The position numbers were made by a program, and so were the translations under genes. DNA of 64,000 nucleotides, from contig NZ_JPKG01000033.1 of assembly GCF_000735605.1 (NCBI RefSeq), forward strand, positions 1 through 64,000, written 5' to 3'. Shown piece after piece: positions 19,219 to 28,478 of this stretch. A model generated the notes under the pieces. It saw only the letters and a program-made list of their open reading frames with translations. It had not been told where the DNA came from and did no database searches. The first letter of the stretch is position 1, and every line of letters begins with the position of its first letter. The stretch is from Allobosea sp. LC85 (GTDB taxonomy: Bacteria > Pseudomonadota > Alphaproteobacteria > Rhizobiales > Beijerinckiaceae).

Positions 19219-20319
19219 TCAGATCTCACGCTGATGAACCTTCACGGCATCCTCGTCCCAGGACAGGCCGACGCCGGGAGTGTTGGGAATCCGCAACAGC
19301 CCCCCGTCGAGACCGAACGGCTCCTGAAGAATGGGATCGGCCCAATTCTGCCATTCGAGCCAGTGGGCGGTCTCGGTCACCCGCATCACGTGCGCCGCGA
19401 CTTCGGGGTAGAGATGCGTGGAGATGGGCACGCCGGCAGTGCCCGCCATCGCCGCGGCCCGCAACCACCCCGTCACCCCGCCGATGCGCATGAAGTCCGG
19501 CATGACGTAGTCGCACGCTTTCATCTGGAGGGCGCGGTACAGGTCGCGTGGGCCATAGAAATTCTCTCCGATCTGGATCGGCGTCTTCAGCTCCGCGGCA
19601 AGCCGCGCATGACCCTCGAAGTTCTCGTAGACGACCGGCTCCTCGATCCAGGCGAGGCCGAACGCGTCGATCGCGTGGCAACGCTCCAATGCCTCGCCGA
19701 GGTTCAGGCCCTGATTGAAGTCGACCATCAGCGAGACGTCTCCGCCGACGGCGCTGCGGACGGCTTCAAGTGTCGCGATATCGTCCCGAAGGCGCTCGCG
19801 CCCGAGACGCAGTTTGAGGCCTTCGAACCCGCCTTCGTCGCGCAGCTCGATGGCCTCCGCCGCGACGGCCTGCGGTTCCTGCAGCCACAGCCCATTGCTG
19901 TTATAGGCCCGCACCGGGCCGACGGATCCGCCGAGGAGCACGCAGAGTGGCAGGTTCGCCGCCTTCGCGAGCGCGTCCCATGCCGCCATGTCGAGACCGG
20001 AGACGGCAATCTGGGACACCCCCTGGTACCCGACGAAATGCAGCGACTTGCGCGCCAGATCATAGAGATCGAGCGGCGAGACCCGACGCCCCTTGAGCAG
20101 ATCCCCGAAATCCAGGATGGCGGGGACCAGGTAGCGCATCGCCTTGATCGTGTACGGCTCGAGGTAGCTTCTGCCGACAATGCCTTCCTCGGTGGTCAGA
20201 TCGATGAGGACGAGGGGCCATTCCGTGATGGTGGCGATGCGCGCCACCACCGGGCGTCTGAGCTTCAGGACGACCGCGCGGGCCGTTATGCTTGCGAAGG
20301 TGAGCGGGGGTACCGTCAT
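19219..20319 (-). CDS. Enolase-superfamily enzyme (mandelate racemase/muconate lactonizing type)
   Basis: A 366-residue protein. ATG 20319 is seven bases from AGGAGG; ATG 20325 would be too close. The metal ligands are present: Asp200 (LMVDFNQ), Glu226 (WIEEPV) and Glu252 (IGENF). Asp275 (MPDFMRIGG) and His302 (ISTHLYPE) form the His/Asp base dyad of the mandelate racemase subgroup. The KxK motif reads Lys169-Leu-Arg171, so the second lysine is arginine. It likely dehydrates or epimerises a hydroxy acid. It stands alone, with no transporter adjacent. Confidence 0.85.
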   Translation of the reverse strand: MTVPPLTFASITARAVVLKLRRPVVARIATITEWPLVLIDLTTEEGIVGRSYLEPYTIKAMRYLVPAILDFGDLLKGRRVSPLDLYDLARKSLHFVGYQGVSQIAVSGLDMAAWDALAKAANLPLCVLLGGSVGPVRAYNSNGLWLQEPQAVAAEAIELRDEGGFEGLKLRLGRERLRDDIATLEAVRSAVGGDVSLMVDFNQGLNLGEALERCHAIDAFGLAWIEEPVVYENFEGHARLAAELKTPIQIGENFYGPRDLYRALQMKACDYVMPDFMRIGGVTGWLRAAAMAGTAGVPISTHLYPEVAAHVMRVTETAHWLEWQNWADPILQEPFGLDGGLLRIPNTPGVGLSWDEDAVKVHQREI

Positions 20320-20607
20320 TCGCATCCCTCCTGGCCCCATGTCGCTGGCCCCATGTCGGCGATCGCACGGCAAGTCTTGCGCGCCAAGCCAAGTATTGCG
20401 CGCCAAGCATTGCGCGCTTGACACGCCCATGACGCATCAGCCCTGCGGGGCAAGGGGCTTTGTGCCCATCAACTGCCTTGCTGTCCCGTGCGGCGGAGCG
20501 CACGTTTTCTCGTTGGGGTTCTTCGCGACGACAACTCTCGTCGGAAACGACCCGCTGCGCAACGGCTTCGCGCGGATCTGGATGGAGGCGGAGAGGCGAA
20601 GTCCGGG
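20320..20607. other. Gap upstream of the enolase-superfamily gene
   Basis: A tandem TTGCGCGCCAAGC repeat lies near 20376-20420, just upstream of the gene. No reading frame is convincing. Confidence 0.4.
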
Positions 20608-20791
20608 CTATCGGACGCTGCCGCCTGATGAAATGTCAGCTAGCGAACCGAGATCGAAGGGGCAAGATCGACCCAAACCGGACGGCTGCCTGGCCGGAAG
20701 GCGCCAGCAGCCATCTCTCAGCGAAATCGATCCAGTCTACTCCGGGGCCGGAAGCCCCGGATATGTCCGGCAACGGGGTTGCCGTTAGCGT
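20608..20791 (+). repeat. Repeat D, copy 2, extended to the DUF1254 stop
   Basis: Begins CTATCGGACGCTGCCGCCTG. Its right half (CATCTCTCAGCGAAATCG, ACTCCGG) is matched at 34411-34484, and the similarity continues into the end of the adjacent DUF1254 gene. Confidence 0.75.
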
Positions 20792-22309
20792 TCACTGCCT
20801 GACGAGTTCGATCTCGCCCGGCTTCCAGGTCTTGTCGAACCACGGTTCCAGCGGGCCATAAAGGCGAAGGATCATGAACCAGCCCTTGCCTGGAATCGTC
20901 TGCACCCAGTTGTTCTCCAGTCCCGCCGGGGCCTTGGGTCCGAAGTGGACATCCACCGAACCATCCGCATTGACCTTGACCCCCTTGTTCTGGCTGCTGA
21001 CGCTTGGGGCTTGCTGGTCGGTTTGCACCATCGAGCGGGTCTGGTTGTCGTAGACGATGACCGACCAGAAATCCTTGACCGGGACATTCGGCGGCAGGCG
21101 CAGCTTGTAAGTCTTGCCGCCATCAAAGGGATTTCCATTCGAATCCTGAACCGACCATGGATATTGCGAGCCCTTGCCCACCATCTTCTCCTCCATCGCC
21201 GGCGTGACGCCGATGGCGAAGTAATAGTAGAAGACAGCACCATCCAGGTTGCTGACACCGGGCGCCGCCTCGAACTTGTAGCCGCCGAAAAACGGCAGGC
21301 GCCACGTACTGTCCGGATAGAAATACGCGTCCTTCGCGCGAACCTTGAAGGCGATCGTCCGCGCCGTCACGGCGCCGATATTGGCGGCGTCGGTGAGGAT
21401 CTTCTTCATCCGCTCATCGGGATTGAAGGGCTGGCCCTTGACGATGCCGATCGAGGCGAACAGGCCCAAGGTGGTGGGATCGGAACCGTCCGCCGGCTCT
21501 TCCTGGATGACCTGGTTCAACAGGCTCCAGAACGAGTAGTCACCCGGTGCGACGAAGTTCGATGGAATTCCCGAGGCGTTGACGAATTTCATCGGCGGCG
21601 GGTTGGCGGCCTCGTCCAGGCGATAAATCCGCAAATTCTTCTTGACCGAGTCGACCCCGGGTTTGGTGGAACCGTCCACGACGAAGGCGCGAAAGACAAG
21701 GTAGTTGCCGAAGGTGCTCGGCCGCACGACATGATACCCCGGTGGTATGTCGCCCTTGTATCCCGGCGGCAGCAGGAGGTACTTGCCGCCTTCGCCCTTG
21801 TCGGCGCCGGTGATGCCGATATCGGCCACCCACTTGTACCAGAAGTCGTCGACCATCCCGAGAACCTTGGGCGGTATCTCGGCCACCAACGGTCCCTTGC
21901 TCGTGTCGACCCAGACGTAGTTATAGATCGTGTTGTCGTTGGCCGTCAGCTCGACGGTTCGCGGATCGACCAGGTTTTCCCAGATCACGTCGGTCTGGTT
22001 GTCAGGCCCGAACTTGCGTATCGAGTCGCGCATGCCGGCCTGATTGACGATCGGAATCGCCAGCAGATAAGCCTGTAGCGCGCGCGAACGGTCCAGGTTG
22101 TCGTAGATTTTCTCGACGGTATCGGCCGAGGGGTAGCCGTAATCGAGATTCAGCGTCCCGATCGAGGACTCGATCTTGTCCGGCACCGCGACGCCCGATG
22201 CGAAAGGCGTCGTCATTTTCATCTTCGGCACCGTGTCGGCGGAAGCGGTGGCCAGGCCCATCAGCACCAACGCGGCGGCGGCGGAAAGCAGTCTCGTCGT
22301 GCGCATCAT
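20792..22309 (-). CDS. DUF1254/DUF1214 exported protein
   Basis: A 505-residue protein from ATG 22309 (a second ATG follows) with GGAAAGAG upstream. Residues 1-25 are a signal peptide (RLLSAAAALVLMGLATASA). DUF1254 features are AYLLAIPIVNQAGMRD, NDNTIYNYVWVDTSKGPLV and GKYLLLPPGYKG; the DUF1214 end has FWSVIVYDNQTRSM, GSVDVHFGPKAP and WFMILRLYGPLEPWF. It is the third DUF1254 gene of the window. Its last codons are duplicated at 34582-34660. Confidence 0.85.
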   Translation of the reverse strand: MMRTTRLLSAAAALVLMGLATASADTVPKMKMTTPFASGVAVPDKIESSIGTLNLDYGYPSADTVEKIYDNLDRSRALQAYLLAIPIVNQAGMRDSIRKFGPDNQTDVIWENLVDPRTVELTANDNTIYNYVWVDTSKGPLVAEIPPKVLGMVDDFWYKWVADIGITGADKGEGGKYLLLPPGYKGDIPPGYHVVRPSTFGNYLVFRAFVVDGSTKPGVDSVKKNLRIYRLDEAANPPPMKFVNASGIPSNFVAPGDYSFWSLLNQVIQEEPADGSDPTTLGLFASIGIVKGQPFNPDERMKKILTDAANIGAVTARTIAFKVRAKDAYFYPDSTWRLPFFGGYKFEAAPGVSNLDGAVFYYYFAIGVTPAMEEKMVGKGSQYPWSVQDSNGNPFDGGKTYKLRLPPNVPVKDFWSVIVYDNQTRSMVQTDQQAPSVSSQNKGVKVNADGSVDVHFGPKAPAGLENNWVQTIPGKGWFMILRLYGPLEPWFDKTWKPGEIELVRQ

Positions 22310-22482
22310 TCTCTTTCCCCTTGGACAGCCACAGCAACCATCGGTCGTTTCCCATGAGGCAGTCAATCGCGACAGATACCTTCTTGCGCCGCGACGGCGT
22401 TGCGCCACCACTCATTTTGCGCCAGGCCTGAAGTGCCCTCGACCTCGGTCCCACGAAGCCGACGCTCCCGTGGCGTGTGATC

Positions 22483-23901
22483 TCACGCGGCGAGGACGGC
22501 GCCTGGATTGAGGATGCCAAGCGGGTCGAAGGCGTGCTTCACGCGCCGCATCAATGCGAGAGCCTCGGGCTGCGCAGCTTGCGCAAACGCGCCGACCAGC
22601 GAGTGGCCGATGCCGTGCTCGGCCGTGATGCTGCCGCCGAGCCGCGTGACGATATCGAAGACGCAGGCATTCACCGCGGCCGCAGTGGCAGCGAAGGCTG
22701 CGGCGTTGGGGACCTCGGCCTTCGGGAACAGCAGGGTCACATGGATGTTGCCGTCGCCGATATGGCCGACGAAGAGCGGGCGCGCGCTCGGAAAGCAGCG
22801 GGCGGCGGCCTGCTCGACGGCCGTGATCAGCGCCGGAACATCGGCGGTGGCGACGCTGGTGTCGTGCGGGACGCTGGGTCCGGCGAGCCGGTTCGCCTCC
22901 GCCACAGCCAGGCGGATCGTCCAGATCGCCTGGGCCTGCGCCTCGCTGCTGGCGATGACGGCATCCGTCAGAACCTCCGCCTCCAGCGCTGCTCCCAGAA
23001 CCTCGGTGAGGATGCGCTCGACATCGGCCTCGCGGTCGCTGTCGGCGATCTCGATGAAGCCATACCAGGGATGGCGCTCGCCGAGGGGCAGGGTGGTCGT
23101 CGGCACGAGCGCAAGCGTCAGCCCCATCTCGGCATCGCACATCAGTTCGAAGCTGGAGATGCGCGCGCCGGCGACGCTCCGCAACCGGTGCAGCACCTGC
23201 AGCGCTGCAGCGGGGCTGGCGAAACCGCAAAGCGCGGTCGCGCTCACGCTCGGCCGCGCGAACAGTTTGAACGCGGCGGCCGTGATGATGCCGAGCGTCC
23301 CCTCCGAGCCGATCAGCATGTCGCGCAGGGCGTAGCCGGCATTGTCCTTGCGCAGGGGTTTCAGACCCCGGATCACGGCGCCGTCGGCCTGCACGAACTC
23401 CAGCCCAAGCACGAGATCGCGCACCGTGCCGTAGCGAATGACGTTGATGCCGCCGGCATTGGTCGCGACGATGCCGCCGATCTGGCATGAGCCCTCGCTG
23501 CCGAGGCTGAGCGGAAACAGCCGGTCGGCCTCGGTGGCCGCCCGCTGAACATCGGTCAGCACGCAGCCGGCCTCCGCGACCAGCGTATCGCCGAGGACAT
23601 CGACCGAGCGGATTTGGTTGAGCCGGCCGAGCGAGAGCATGATCGCCTCGCCAGAACCGTCAGGCGTCGCGCCGCCCGACAGGCCGGTGTTGCCGCCCTG
23701 GGGCACGACGGGCGTGCGGGTCTGCGTCGCCCAGCGCATGATCGCCGACACCTCCTCGACCGTGCGCGGACGCAGGATCGCTTGGGCCCGGCCGTGTCGG
23801 CGCCCGCGCCAGTCGCTGAGATAAGGCGCCATCGCGGCCGGCTCGGTCACGATCCCGGCTGGGTCGAGCACGGCTTCGAGCGGCTGGAGCTTTGCTGACA
23901 T
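22483..23901 (-). CDS. FAD-binding oxidase/dehydrogenase, GlcD/D-2-hydroxyacid type
   Basis: A 472-residue flavoprotein. The PCMH FAD-binding domain (about 25-210) has VVPQGGNTGLSGGATP and SEGSCQIGGIVATNAGG; the C-terminal FAD-linked oxidase domain ends with VGHIGDGNIHVTLLFP and ITAEHGIGHSL, with DPLGILNPG as terminal motif. These are the hallmarks of D-lactate, glycolate and D-2-hydroxyglutarate dehydrogenases. ATG 23901 lies one base after the stop of the SDR gene. As last gene of the sugar-acid operon it probably oxidises a 2-hydroxy acid intermediate. Confidence 0.85.
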   Translation of the reverse strand: MSAKLQPLEAVLDPAGIVTEPAAMAPYLSDWRGRRHGRAQAILRPRTVEEVSAIMRWATQTRTPVVPQGGNTGLSGGATPDGSGEAIMLSLGRLNQIRSVDVLGDTLVAEAGCVLTDVQRAATEADRLFPLSLGSEGSCQIGGIVATNAGGINVIRYGTVRDLVLGLEFVQADGAVIRGLKPLRKDNAGYALRDMLIGSEGTLGIITAAAFKLFARPSVSATALCGFASPAAALQVLHRLRSVAGARISSFELMCDAEMGLTLALVPTTTLPLGERHPWYGFIEIADSDREADVERILTEVLGAALEAEVLTDAVIASSEAQAQAIWTIRLAVAEANRLAGPSVPHDTSVATADVPALITAVEQAAARCFPSARPLFVGHIGDGNIHVTLLFPKAEVPNAAAFAATAAAVNACVFDIVTRLGGSITAEHGIGHSLVGAFAQAAQPEALALMRRVKHAFDPLGILNPGAVLAA

Positions 23902-23902
23902 C

Positions 23903-24667
23903 TCAGACTGTCCCGGCATCGACGATGAAGTTCTGGCCCGTGCACATGCGCGAGACATCCGAGGCGAGGAACAACGCCATTGCGGCGATGTCTGCGGGCA
24001 GGATCTCGCCTTTGAGCGCCTGCGCGCGCTGCGCTGCCTGCGAGCGCTCCGGCGTCATGTGAAGGCGTCGTTGGCGCTCGGTCATGACCCAGCCCGGCGT
24101 CAGGCAGTTCACGCGGATATTGTCGCTCCCGAGTTCGCGCGCCAGCGAACGGGTGAAGCCGAGCACTGCGGCCTTTGCCGTCGTATAGGCGATCATGCCA
24201 GGCGCCCCCTTCATCCAGGAGGTCGAGCCCAGATTGATCAGCGAGCCGCCGCCGAGCGCCTTCATGTCGGCAGCCAGGTTTTGAGCGACGAACATCATCG
24301 GGCGAAGATTGACCGCGAAACGGTCGTCCCAATAGTCCGGCGTCACGGCGTCGAAGGCGTGGCGCTCGTCATGACCGGCATTGTTGATGCCGATCGCGAA
24401 CGGGCCACAGACGGTGCGCGCCGAGGCGATCGCGGCTTGCGTCATTGCGATATCGCGCAGGTCGACGGCATGGAACGAGACCGCCGCGCCGTTCTCCGTC
24501 AGCCGCTTTGCAAGCGCCTCACCGCGCTCCTTGTCCACGTCGAGCGACGCGACCCTCACCTTCTGGCACGCCAGCGCCTCGACGATCGCCTGCCCGATGC
24601 CATCGGCACCGCCGGTCACCAGCGCGGCCTTTCCCGCAAGATCAGGATAGATCGCTGCCAACGCCAT
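23903..24667 (-). CDS. Short-chain dehydrogenase/reductase (SDR)
   Basis: A 254-residue classical SDR. Cofactor motif VTGGADGIGQ (TGxxxGxG) near the start, Asp in SLDVDKERG favouring NAD, NNAG, catalytic Ser in LGSTSWMKG and YxxxK in YTTAKAAVLGF; the C-terminal PGWVMTERQ and QNFIVDAG are standard. ATG 24667 overlaps the stop of the IclR-SMP-30 gene as ATGA. It likely oxidises a sugar or sugar acid in the same pathway, with the substrate unknown. Confidence 0.9.
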   Translation of the reverse strand: MALAAIYPDLAGKAALVTGGADGIGQAIVEALACQKVRVASLDVDKERGEALAKRLTENGAAVSFHAVDLRDIAMTQAAIASARTVCGPFAIGINNAGHDERHAFDAVTPDYWDDRFAVNLRPMMFVAQNLAADMKALGGGSLINLGSTSWMKGAPGMIAYTTAKAAVLGFTRSLARELGSDNIRVNCLTPGWVMTERQRRLHMTPERSQAAQRAQALKGEILPADIAAMALFLASDVSRMCTGQNFIVDAGTV

Positions 24668-26418
24668 CAGCCGAATTCCGCCGCCGGCAGTCCGGGCACA
24701 TCGACCGGCAGCGTGAACAGCCCGCCGGAGAAGGGCGCCTCCGTCAGGATGCGCGACGGCAACCGCACCCGCGCACTGGTGATGAACAGCGTCTTCAGGT
24801 CGTCGCCGCCGAAGGCGATGCTGGTCGGGCGCGGGATCGGCAGCTTGACCTCGCGCACGAGCGAGCCGTCGGGCGCATAGCGATGCAGGCACCAGCCATC
24901 CCAGATCGCGCACCAGACAAAGCCCTCGGCATCGACCGCCAGCCCATCGGGGCGGCCCGAAGCCGCGTCGATCTCGACAAAAATCCGGCGGCGCTTCAGC
25001 TGTCCCGCAGTCTCGTCGAAATCATAGGCATAGATCCGGCCCGGCGCGGAATCCGCGAAATAGAATGTCCGCCCGTCCGGGCTCCAATCCAGGCCGTTGG
25101 CGACGGTCAGTCCGCTCTCATGGCGCTCCCAGGACAAATCGGGCTTGATCGCATAGAGCGAACCGCTGGTCCGGCTGGCGTCGAGCCGCATCGTCCCCGC
25201 CCAGAGCCGGCCCTGCCGATCGCATTTGCCGTCGTTGAAGCGGTTGTCGGAAATCTCGGCTTCGGGATCGACGAGAGGCGTCAGCGTGCCGCTGGCGAAG
25301 TCGAAGCCTTCGAGTCCGGCTTGCGTCAGCGCCATCAGGCCGCCATCGCGTCGACCGACCACGGCGCTGACCAGGCGCGGCAGCACGACCTCCTCATTGG
25401 CACCCGTCGCAGGGTCGAAGCGATTGATCGAGGGCGCCAGGATATCGACCCAATAGAGCCGCTTCTCGCGCACCGACCAGACCGGTCCCTCGGCCAGATG
25501 CGCGCCCCAGGGCAGGACGCATTCGACCTGCGGATCCGAGGCGCGGCCCGAGCGCGTGCTCGGCGTGATGTTCATCGGCGTCGCGCCGACATTGCCGGAA
25601 ATCTGGCGCGCAGCCGCCATCAGATCGCGGCCGGTGACATGCAGCCGGTCGCGGGTCAGGCGCGAACTCGGCCCGAACACGCCGATCGCCGCGACCGCCC
25701 GGCCGGTATGGTCGAAGATCGGTGCCGCGACCGAGGAGACCCCCGCGACATGCTCCTCGAGCGAGACCGCATAGCCGCGCGCACGGCTCAGCGCGAGATC
25801 GGCCAGCAAGGCGTCCTCCTGCGTGAAGGTCACATCGGTGAAGCCGGTCAGCATCATCCGATCGAAGATGGCGCGCTGCTCATGCGGCTGGGCGAAGGCG
25901 AGCAAAGCCTTGCCGCCGGCGGTGCAATGCAAGGGCGCGCGCCGGCCGATCTCGATGCGGAAGCCATAGGCTCCGCCCCGGCTGCGCTGGTCGATATAGA
26001 GCACCTCGTCATTATCGATCGCGCACAGAGCCGCCGTCTCGCGCGTCTCCTCGGCGAGGCGATCGAGCACCGGAGCTGCCGCCCCGCGCAGATCGAAGGA
26101 TTCCCAGACGCGATGGGCCAGCTCGAACAGGCGATGGCCCAGCCTGTAGGTGTTGTCGCTGTCCTCCTGCCGGATCAGCCGGAACAGCACGAGCGTGTTG
26201 AGCAGGCGCGCCAGCGTGCCCTTGGGCAGGCCGGTCGCGGCCTGGAGGTCCTTGAAGCGCGGGGGTGTCGCGGCCTCGCCGATCACGTCGAGCAGATAGA
26301 GCCCCTTGGCCAGGGCCGCCGCGCCGGTCGGGACATCGCGCTCGTCCGGCTTCAGGACGCGCGTGTCGCCTGCGCCTGCGCCTGCGCCGCCTCGTTCATC
26401 ATGCGCTCGAACGTCCAT
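24667..26418 (-). CDS. IclR-type regulator fused to SMP-30/gluconolactonase
   Basis: A 583-residue two-part protein. Residues about 33-85 are an IclR winged helix (LYLLDVIGEAATPPRFKDL, GLPKGTLARLLNTL); about 90-280 are the IclR effector domain (RRAPLHCTAGGKALLAF, GYAVSLEEHVAGVSSVAAPI). From about 300 to 575 follows an SMP-30 beta propeller with its metal ligands: Glu310 (HLAEGPVW), Asn in FNDGKCD, Asn441 (VANGLDW) and Asp491 (RPDGLAVD). The only in-frame ATG, 26418, overlaps the previous gene by 67 bases and has no strong binding site. It could sense an acid and hydrolyse a lactone. Confidence 0.8.
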   Translation of the reverse strand: MDVRAHDERGGAGAGAGDTRVLKPDERDVPTGAAALAKGLYLLDVIGEAATPPRFKDLQAATGLPKGTLARLLNTLVLFRLIRQEDSDNTYRLGHRLFELAHRVWESFDLRGAAAPVLDRLAEETRETAALCAIDNDEVLYIDQRSRGGAYGFRIEIGRRAPLHCTAGGKALLAFAQPHEQRAIFDRMMLTGFTDVTFTQEDALLADLALSRARGYAVSLEEHVAGVSSVAAPIFDHTGRAVAAIGVFGPSSRLTRDRLHVTGRDLMAAARQISGNVGATPMNITPSTRSGRASDPQVECVLPWGAHLAEGPVWSVREKRLYWVDILAPSINRFDPATGANEEVVLPRLVSAVVGRRDGGLMALTQAGLEGFDFASGTLTPLVDPEAEISDNRFNDGKCDRQGRLWAGTMRLDASRTSGSLYAIKPDLSWERHESGLTVANGLDWSPDGRTFYFADSAPGRIYAYDFDETAGQLKRRRIFVEIDAASGRPDGLAVDAEGFVWCAIWDGWCLHRYAPDGSLVREVKLPIPRPTSIAFGGDDLKTLFITSARVRLPSRILTEAPFSGGLFTLPVDVPGLPAAEFG

Positions 26419-27338
26419 CGCGGCTCATATCCCAGTTCGGTCCGAATCCTGGCGTTCGACGTCTCGTAGAAGACGCCGGCGCCCGGCAGGTCGATGGTCT
26501 TCAGGGGCAGTCCCGTCAACTCGGCCATGCGCGGCAGGGCCTCGGCGAAATCGACGGGGTCGGTCGCGCCGAGATTATAGGTCCGGCCCGCCGCGCCTTG
26601 ATGATCGAGCGCCAACAGGATGCCGTCGACCATGTCGCGGGTGTCGGTGATGTGCATGCGGAAGGGCCGGCCCGCCTCGTTGCGCGAGAGAACCAGGGCC
26701 TCGCTGCCATCATCGGCCTGCTTCAGCAGGGCGACCGCCGCGGCATTGCCAAAGCCCTCCTGCTGCCGGATTTTCGGGTGCAGGAAGAAGCGCGGCCCGG
26801 AAAAGAAGCTGGCGGGATCGAGCAGCTCGGTCGCGTCCTGGGTATGCGAGAAGCGCAGGATCGTCGCCGGCGTGCCGCTGGTCCGCTCGAAGAAGCGCAC
26901 GAGTTCCTCGCCGATCAGCTTCGTCAGCCCATAGGGCGAGCGCGGCCTGAGGGGATGCGCCTCGTCGACCGGGAGATAGTCCGGCACGTTCTCGGGATAG
27001 ACCTCGCCGGAGCTGGCGAAGAGGAAGCATTTCAGCTTCAGCCTTGCGGCCTCCTCGAGGATCACCCTCGTGCCCTCGACATTGGCGGAGAACAGCCTGT
27101 CGCGATCGGCCGGGAGCCAGGACATGAACGCGCCGAGATGCAGGATCGCATCAGTGCCCGCGACCGCTTCGGCCGCCTTGGCGCGATCGTCGAAGCCGCC
27201 GACGACCTCGCGATAAGCCGGATGCGAGATGCCGGCCGAGCGCAGGTCGAACCCCGTGACAGGGCGGCCGGCATCGAGCAGGCGCTTCACCACGCGCGAG
27301 CCGACGCGCCCGGCGCTGCCGGTGACCAGGACACTCAT
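26352..27338 (-). CDS. NAD-dependent epimerase/dehydratase-family protein, uronate-dehydrogenase-like
   Basis: A 328-residue extended SDR. The nucleotide motif VTGSAGRVGSRVVKRL and Asp in VTGFDLRS favour NAD; the active site has SSGEVYPEN and YGLTK. Short, simple nucleotide-binding domains of this kind include uronate dehydrogenase, which oxidises galacturonate or glucuronate to the aldarolactone. The lactonase domain and enolase-type dehydratase in the same operon fit that, but UDP-sugar-like epimerases share these motifs. ATG 27338 overlaps the ABC ATPase stop as ATGA. Confidence 0.8.
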   Translation of the reverse strand: MSVLVTGSAGRVGSRVVKRLLDAGRPVTGFDLRSAGISHPAYREVVGGFDDRAKAAEAVAGTDAILHLGAFMSWLPADRDRLFSANVEGTRVILEEAARLKLKCFLFASSGEVYPENVPDYLPVDEAHPLRPRSPYGLTKLIGEELVRFFERTSGTPATILRFSHTQDATELLDPASFFSGPRFFLHPKIRQQEGFGNAAAVALLKQADDGSEALVLSRNEAGRPFRMHITDTRDMVDGILLALDHQGAAGRTYNLGATDPVDFAEALPRMAELTGLPLKTIDLPGAGVFYETSNARIRTELGYEPRWTFERMMNEAAQAQAQATRAS

Positions 27339-28459
27339 CGGATAGCACCTTGCGTCGTGGCGTCGAAGACATGCAGCCGGGCCGGATCGAACGACAGGGT
27401 CAGGCGCTCGCCCGGTGGCCGCCCCTCGGGATTGATCAGTCTCGCGATCAGCGAATGGCCGCGCGCATCGTCGTCTGCGACCGCCTGGCCGACGCGCACG
27501 CGGTTTTCCGCCGGCAGGTCGACATAGACATATTGCTCGCTGCCCAGGCTCTCGACGAGGCGCGGCTGGACCTCGAAGGTCACGGGCCCGGGCCCGGCCG
27601 CGATATGCTCGGGCCTCAGGCCGACGATGACATCCTTGCCGACAAGCGCTCCGGCGTTCCCCAACCGCAGCGCCACATCCCTCCCGAACAGACGCACCTC
27701 CGTTCCGCCTGCAGCCGCCGTGACCGGCGATTGCAGGAAGTTCATGCCGGGCGAACCGATGAAGCCGGCGACGAAGAGGTTGGCCGGCTCGCGGAACATC
27801 CTGTCGGGGTGGGCGATCTGCTGGATCTCGCCATCCTTCATGATGACGATGCGGTCGGCCATCGTCATGGCTTCGGTCTGGTCGTGGGTGACATAGATCG
27901 TGGTGACGCCGAGCCGCTTGTGCAACGCGCTGATCTCGGCCCGGGTATGGACGCGCAGCTTGGCGTCGAGGTTCGACAGCGGCTCGTCCATCAGGAAGGC
28001 CTGCGGTTCGCGCACAATCGCGCGCCCCAGGGCGACGCGCTGGCGTTGCCCACCCGAGAGCGCGCGCGGGCGCCTGTCGAGGAGATGGTCGATGCCGAGG
28101 ATTTTTGCGGCTTCAGCGACACGGCGCTCGATCTCGCCGGCCTCGGTGCCGCGCATCTTCAGGCCGAAGCCCATGTTTCTGGCGACCGTCAGATGCGGAT
28201 AGAGCGCGTAGTTCTGGAAGACCATGGCGATGTCGCGGTCGCCGGGCGCGAGATCGGTGACGTCGCGCTCTCCGATCGAGACCTTGCCCGACGAAGCCTC
28301 TTCAAGACCGGCGAGGATCTTCAGCATTGTCGACTTGCCGCAGCCCGACGGTCCGACCAGCACGACGAACTCGCCGTCGGCGATATCGAGCGAGAAGTCC
28401 TTGAGCACGGCGAGGCTGCCATAGGATTTGGTGACGTGCTCGATTTTGATGCCGGCCAT
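27335..28459 (-). CDS. Sugar ABC transporter ATPase (MalK/UgpC type)
   Basis: A 374-residue ATPase: Walker A GPSGCGKST, Q-loop VFQNYALYPHL, signature LSGGQRQRVALGRA, Walker B AFLMDEPLSNLDAK and H-loop VTHDQTEAM. A C-terminal OB-fold regulatory domain (VIVGLRPEHI) marks it as a CUT1-family carbohydrate importer subunit. It powers the two permeases encoded immediately upstream in the operon. ATG 28459 starts 19 bases after the second permease gene. Confidence 0.93.
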   Translation of the reverse strand: MAGIKIEHVTKSYGSLAVLKDFSLDIADGEFVVLVGPSGCGKSTMLKILAGLEEASSGKVSIGERDVTDLAPGDRDIAMVFQNYALYPHLTVARNMGFGLKMRGTEAGEIERRVAEAAKILGIDHLLDRRPRALSGGQRQRVALGRAIVREPQAFLMDEPLSNLDAKLRVHTRAEISALHKRLGVTTIYVTHDQTEAMTMADRIVIMKDGEIQQIAHPDRMFREPANLFVAGFIGSPGMNFLQSPVTAAAGGTEVRLFGRDVALRLGNAGALVGKDVIVGLRPEHIAAGPGPVTFEVQPRLVESLGSEQYVYVDLPAENRVRVGQAVADDDARGHSLIARLINPEGRPPGERLTLSFDPARLHVFDATTQGAIR

Positions 28460-28478
28460 GTGGTGAACAGTCCCAGGC

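Noticed and set aside
24445-26469. 674-codon plus-strand frame
   Set aside because: Antisense to the IclR-SMP-30 fusion and SDR; Arg/Ala/Gln-rich composition typical of GC-rich shadows.
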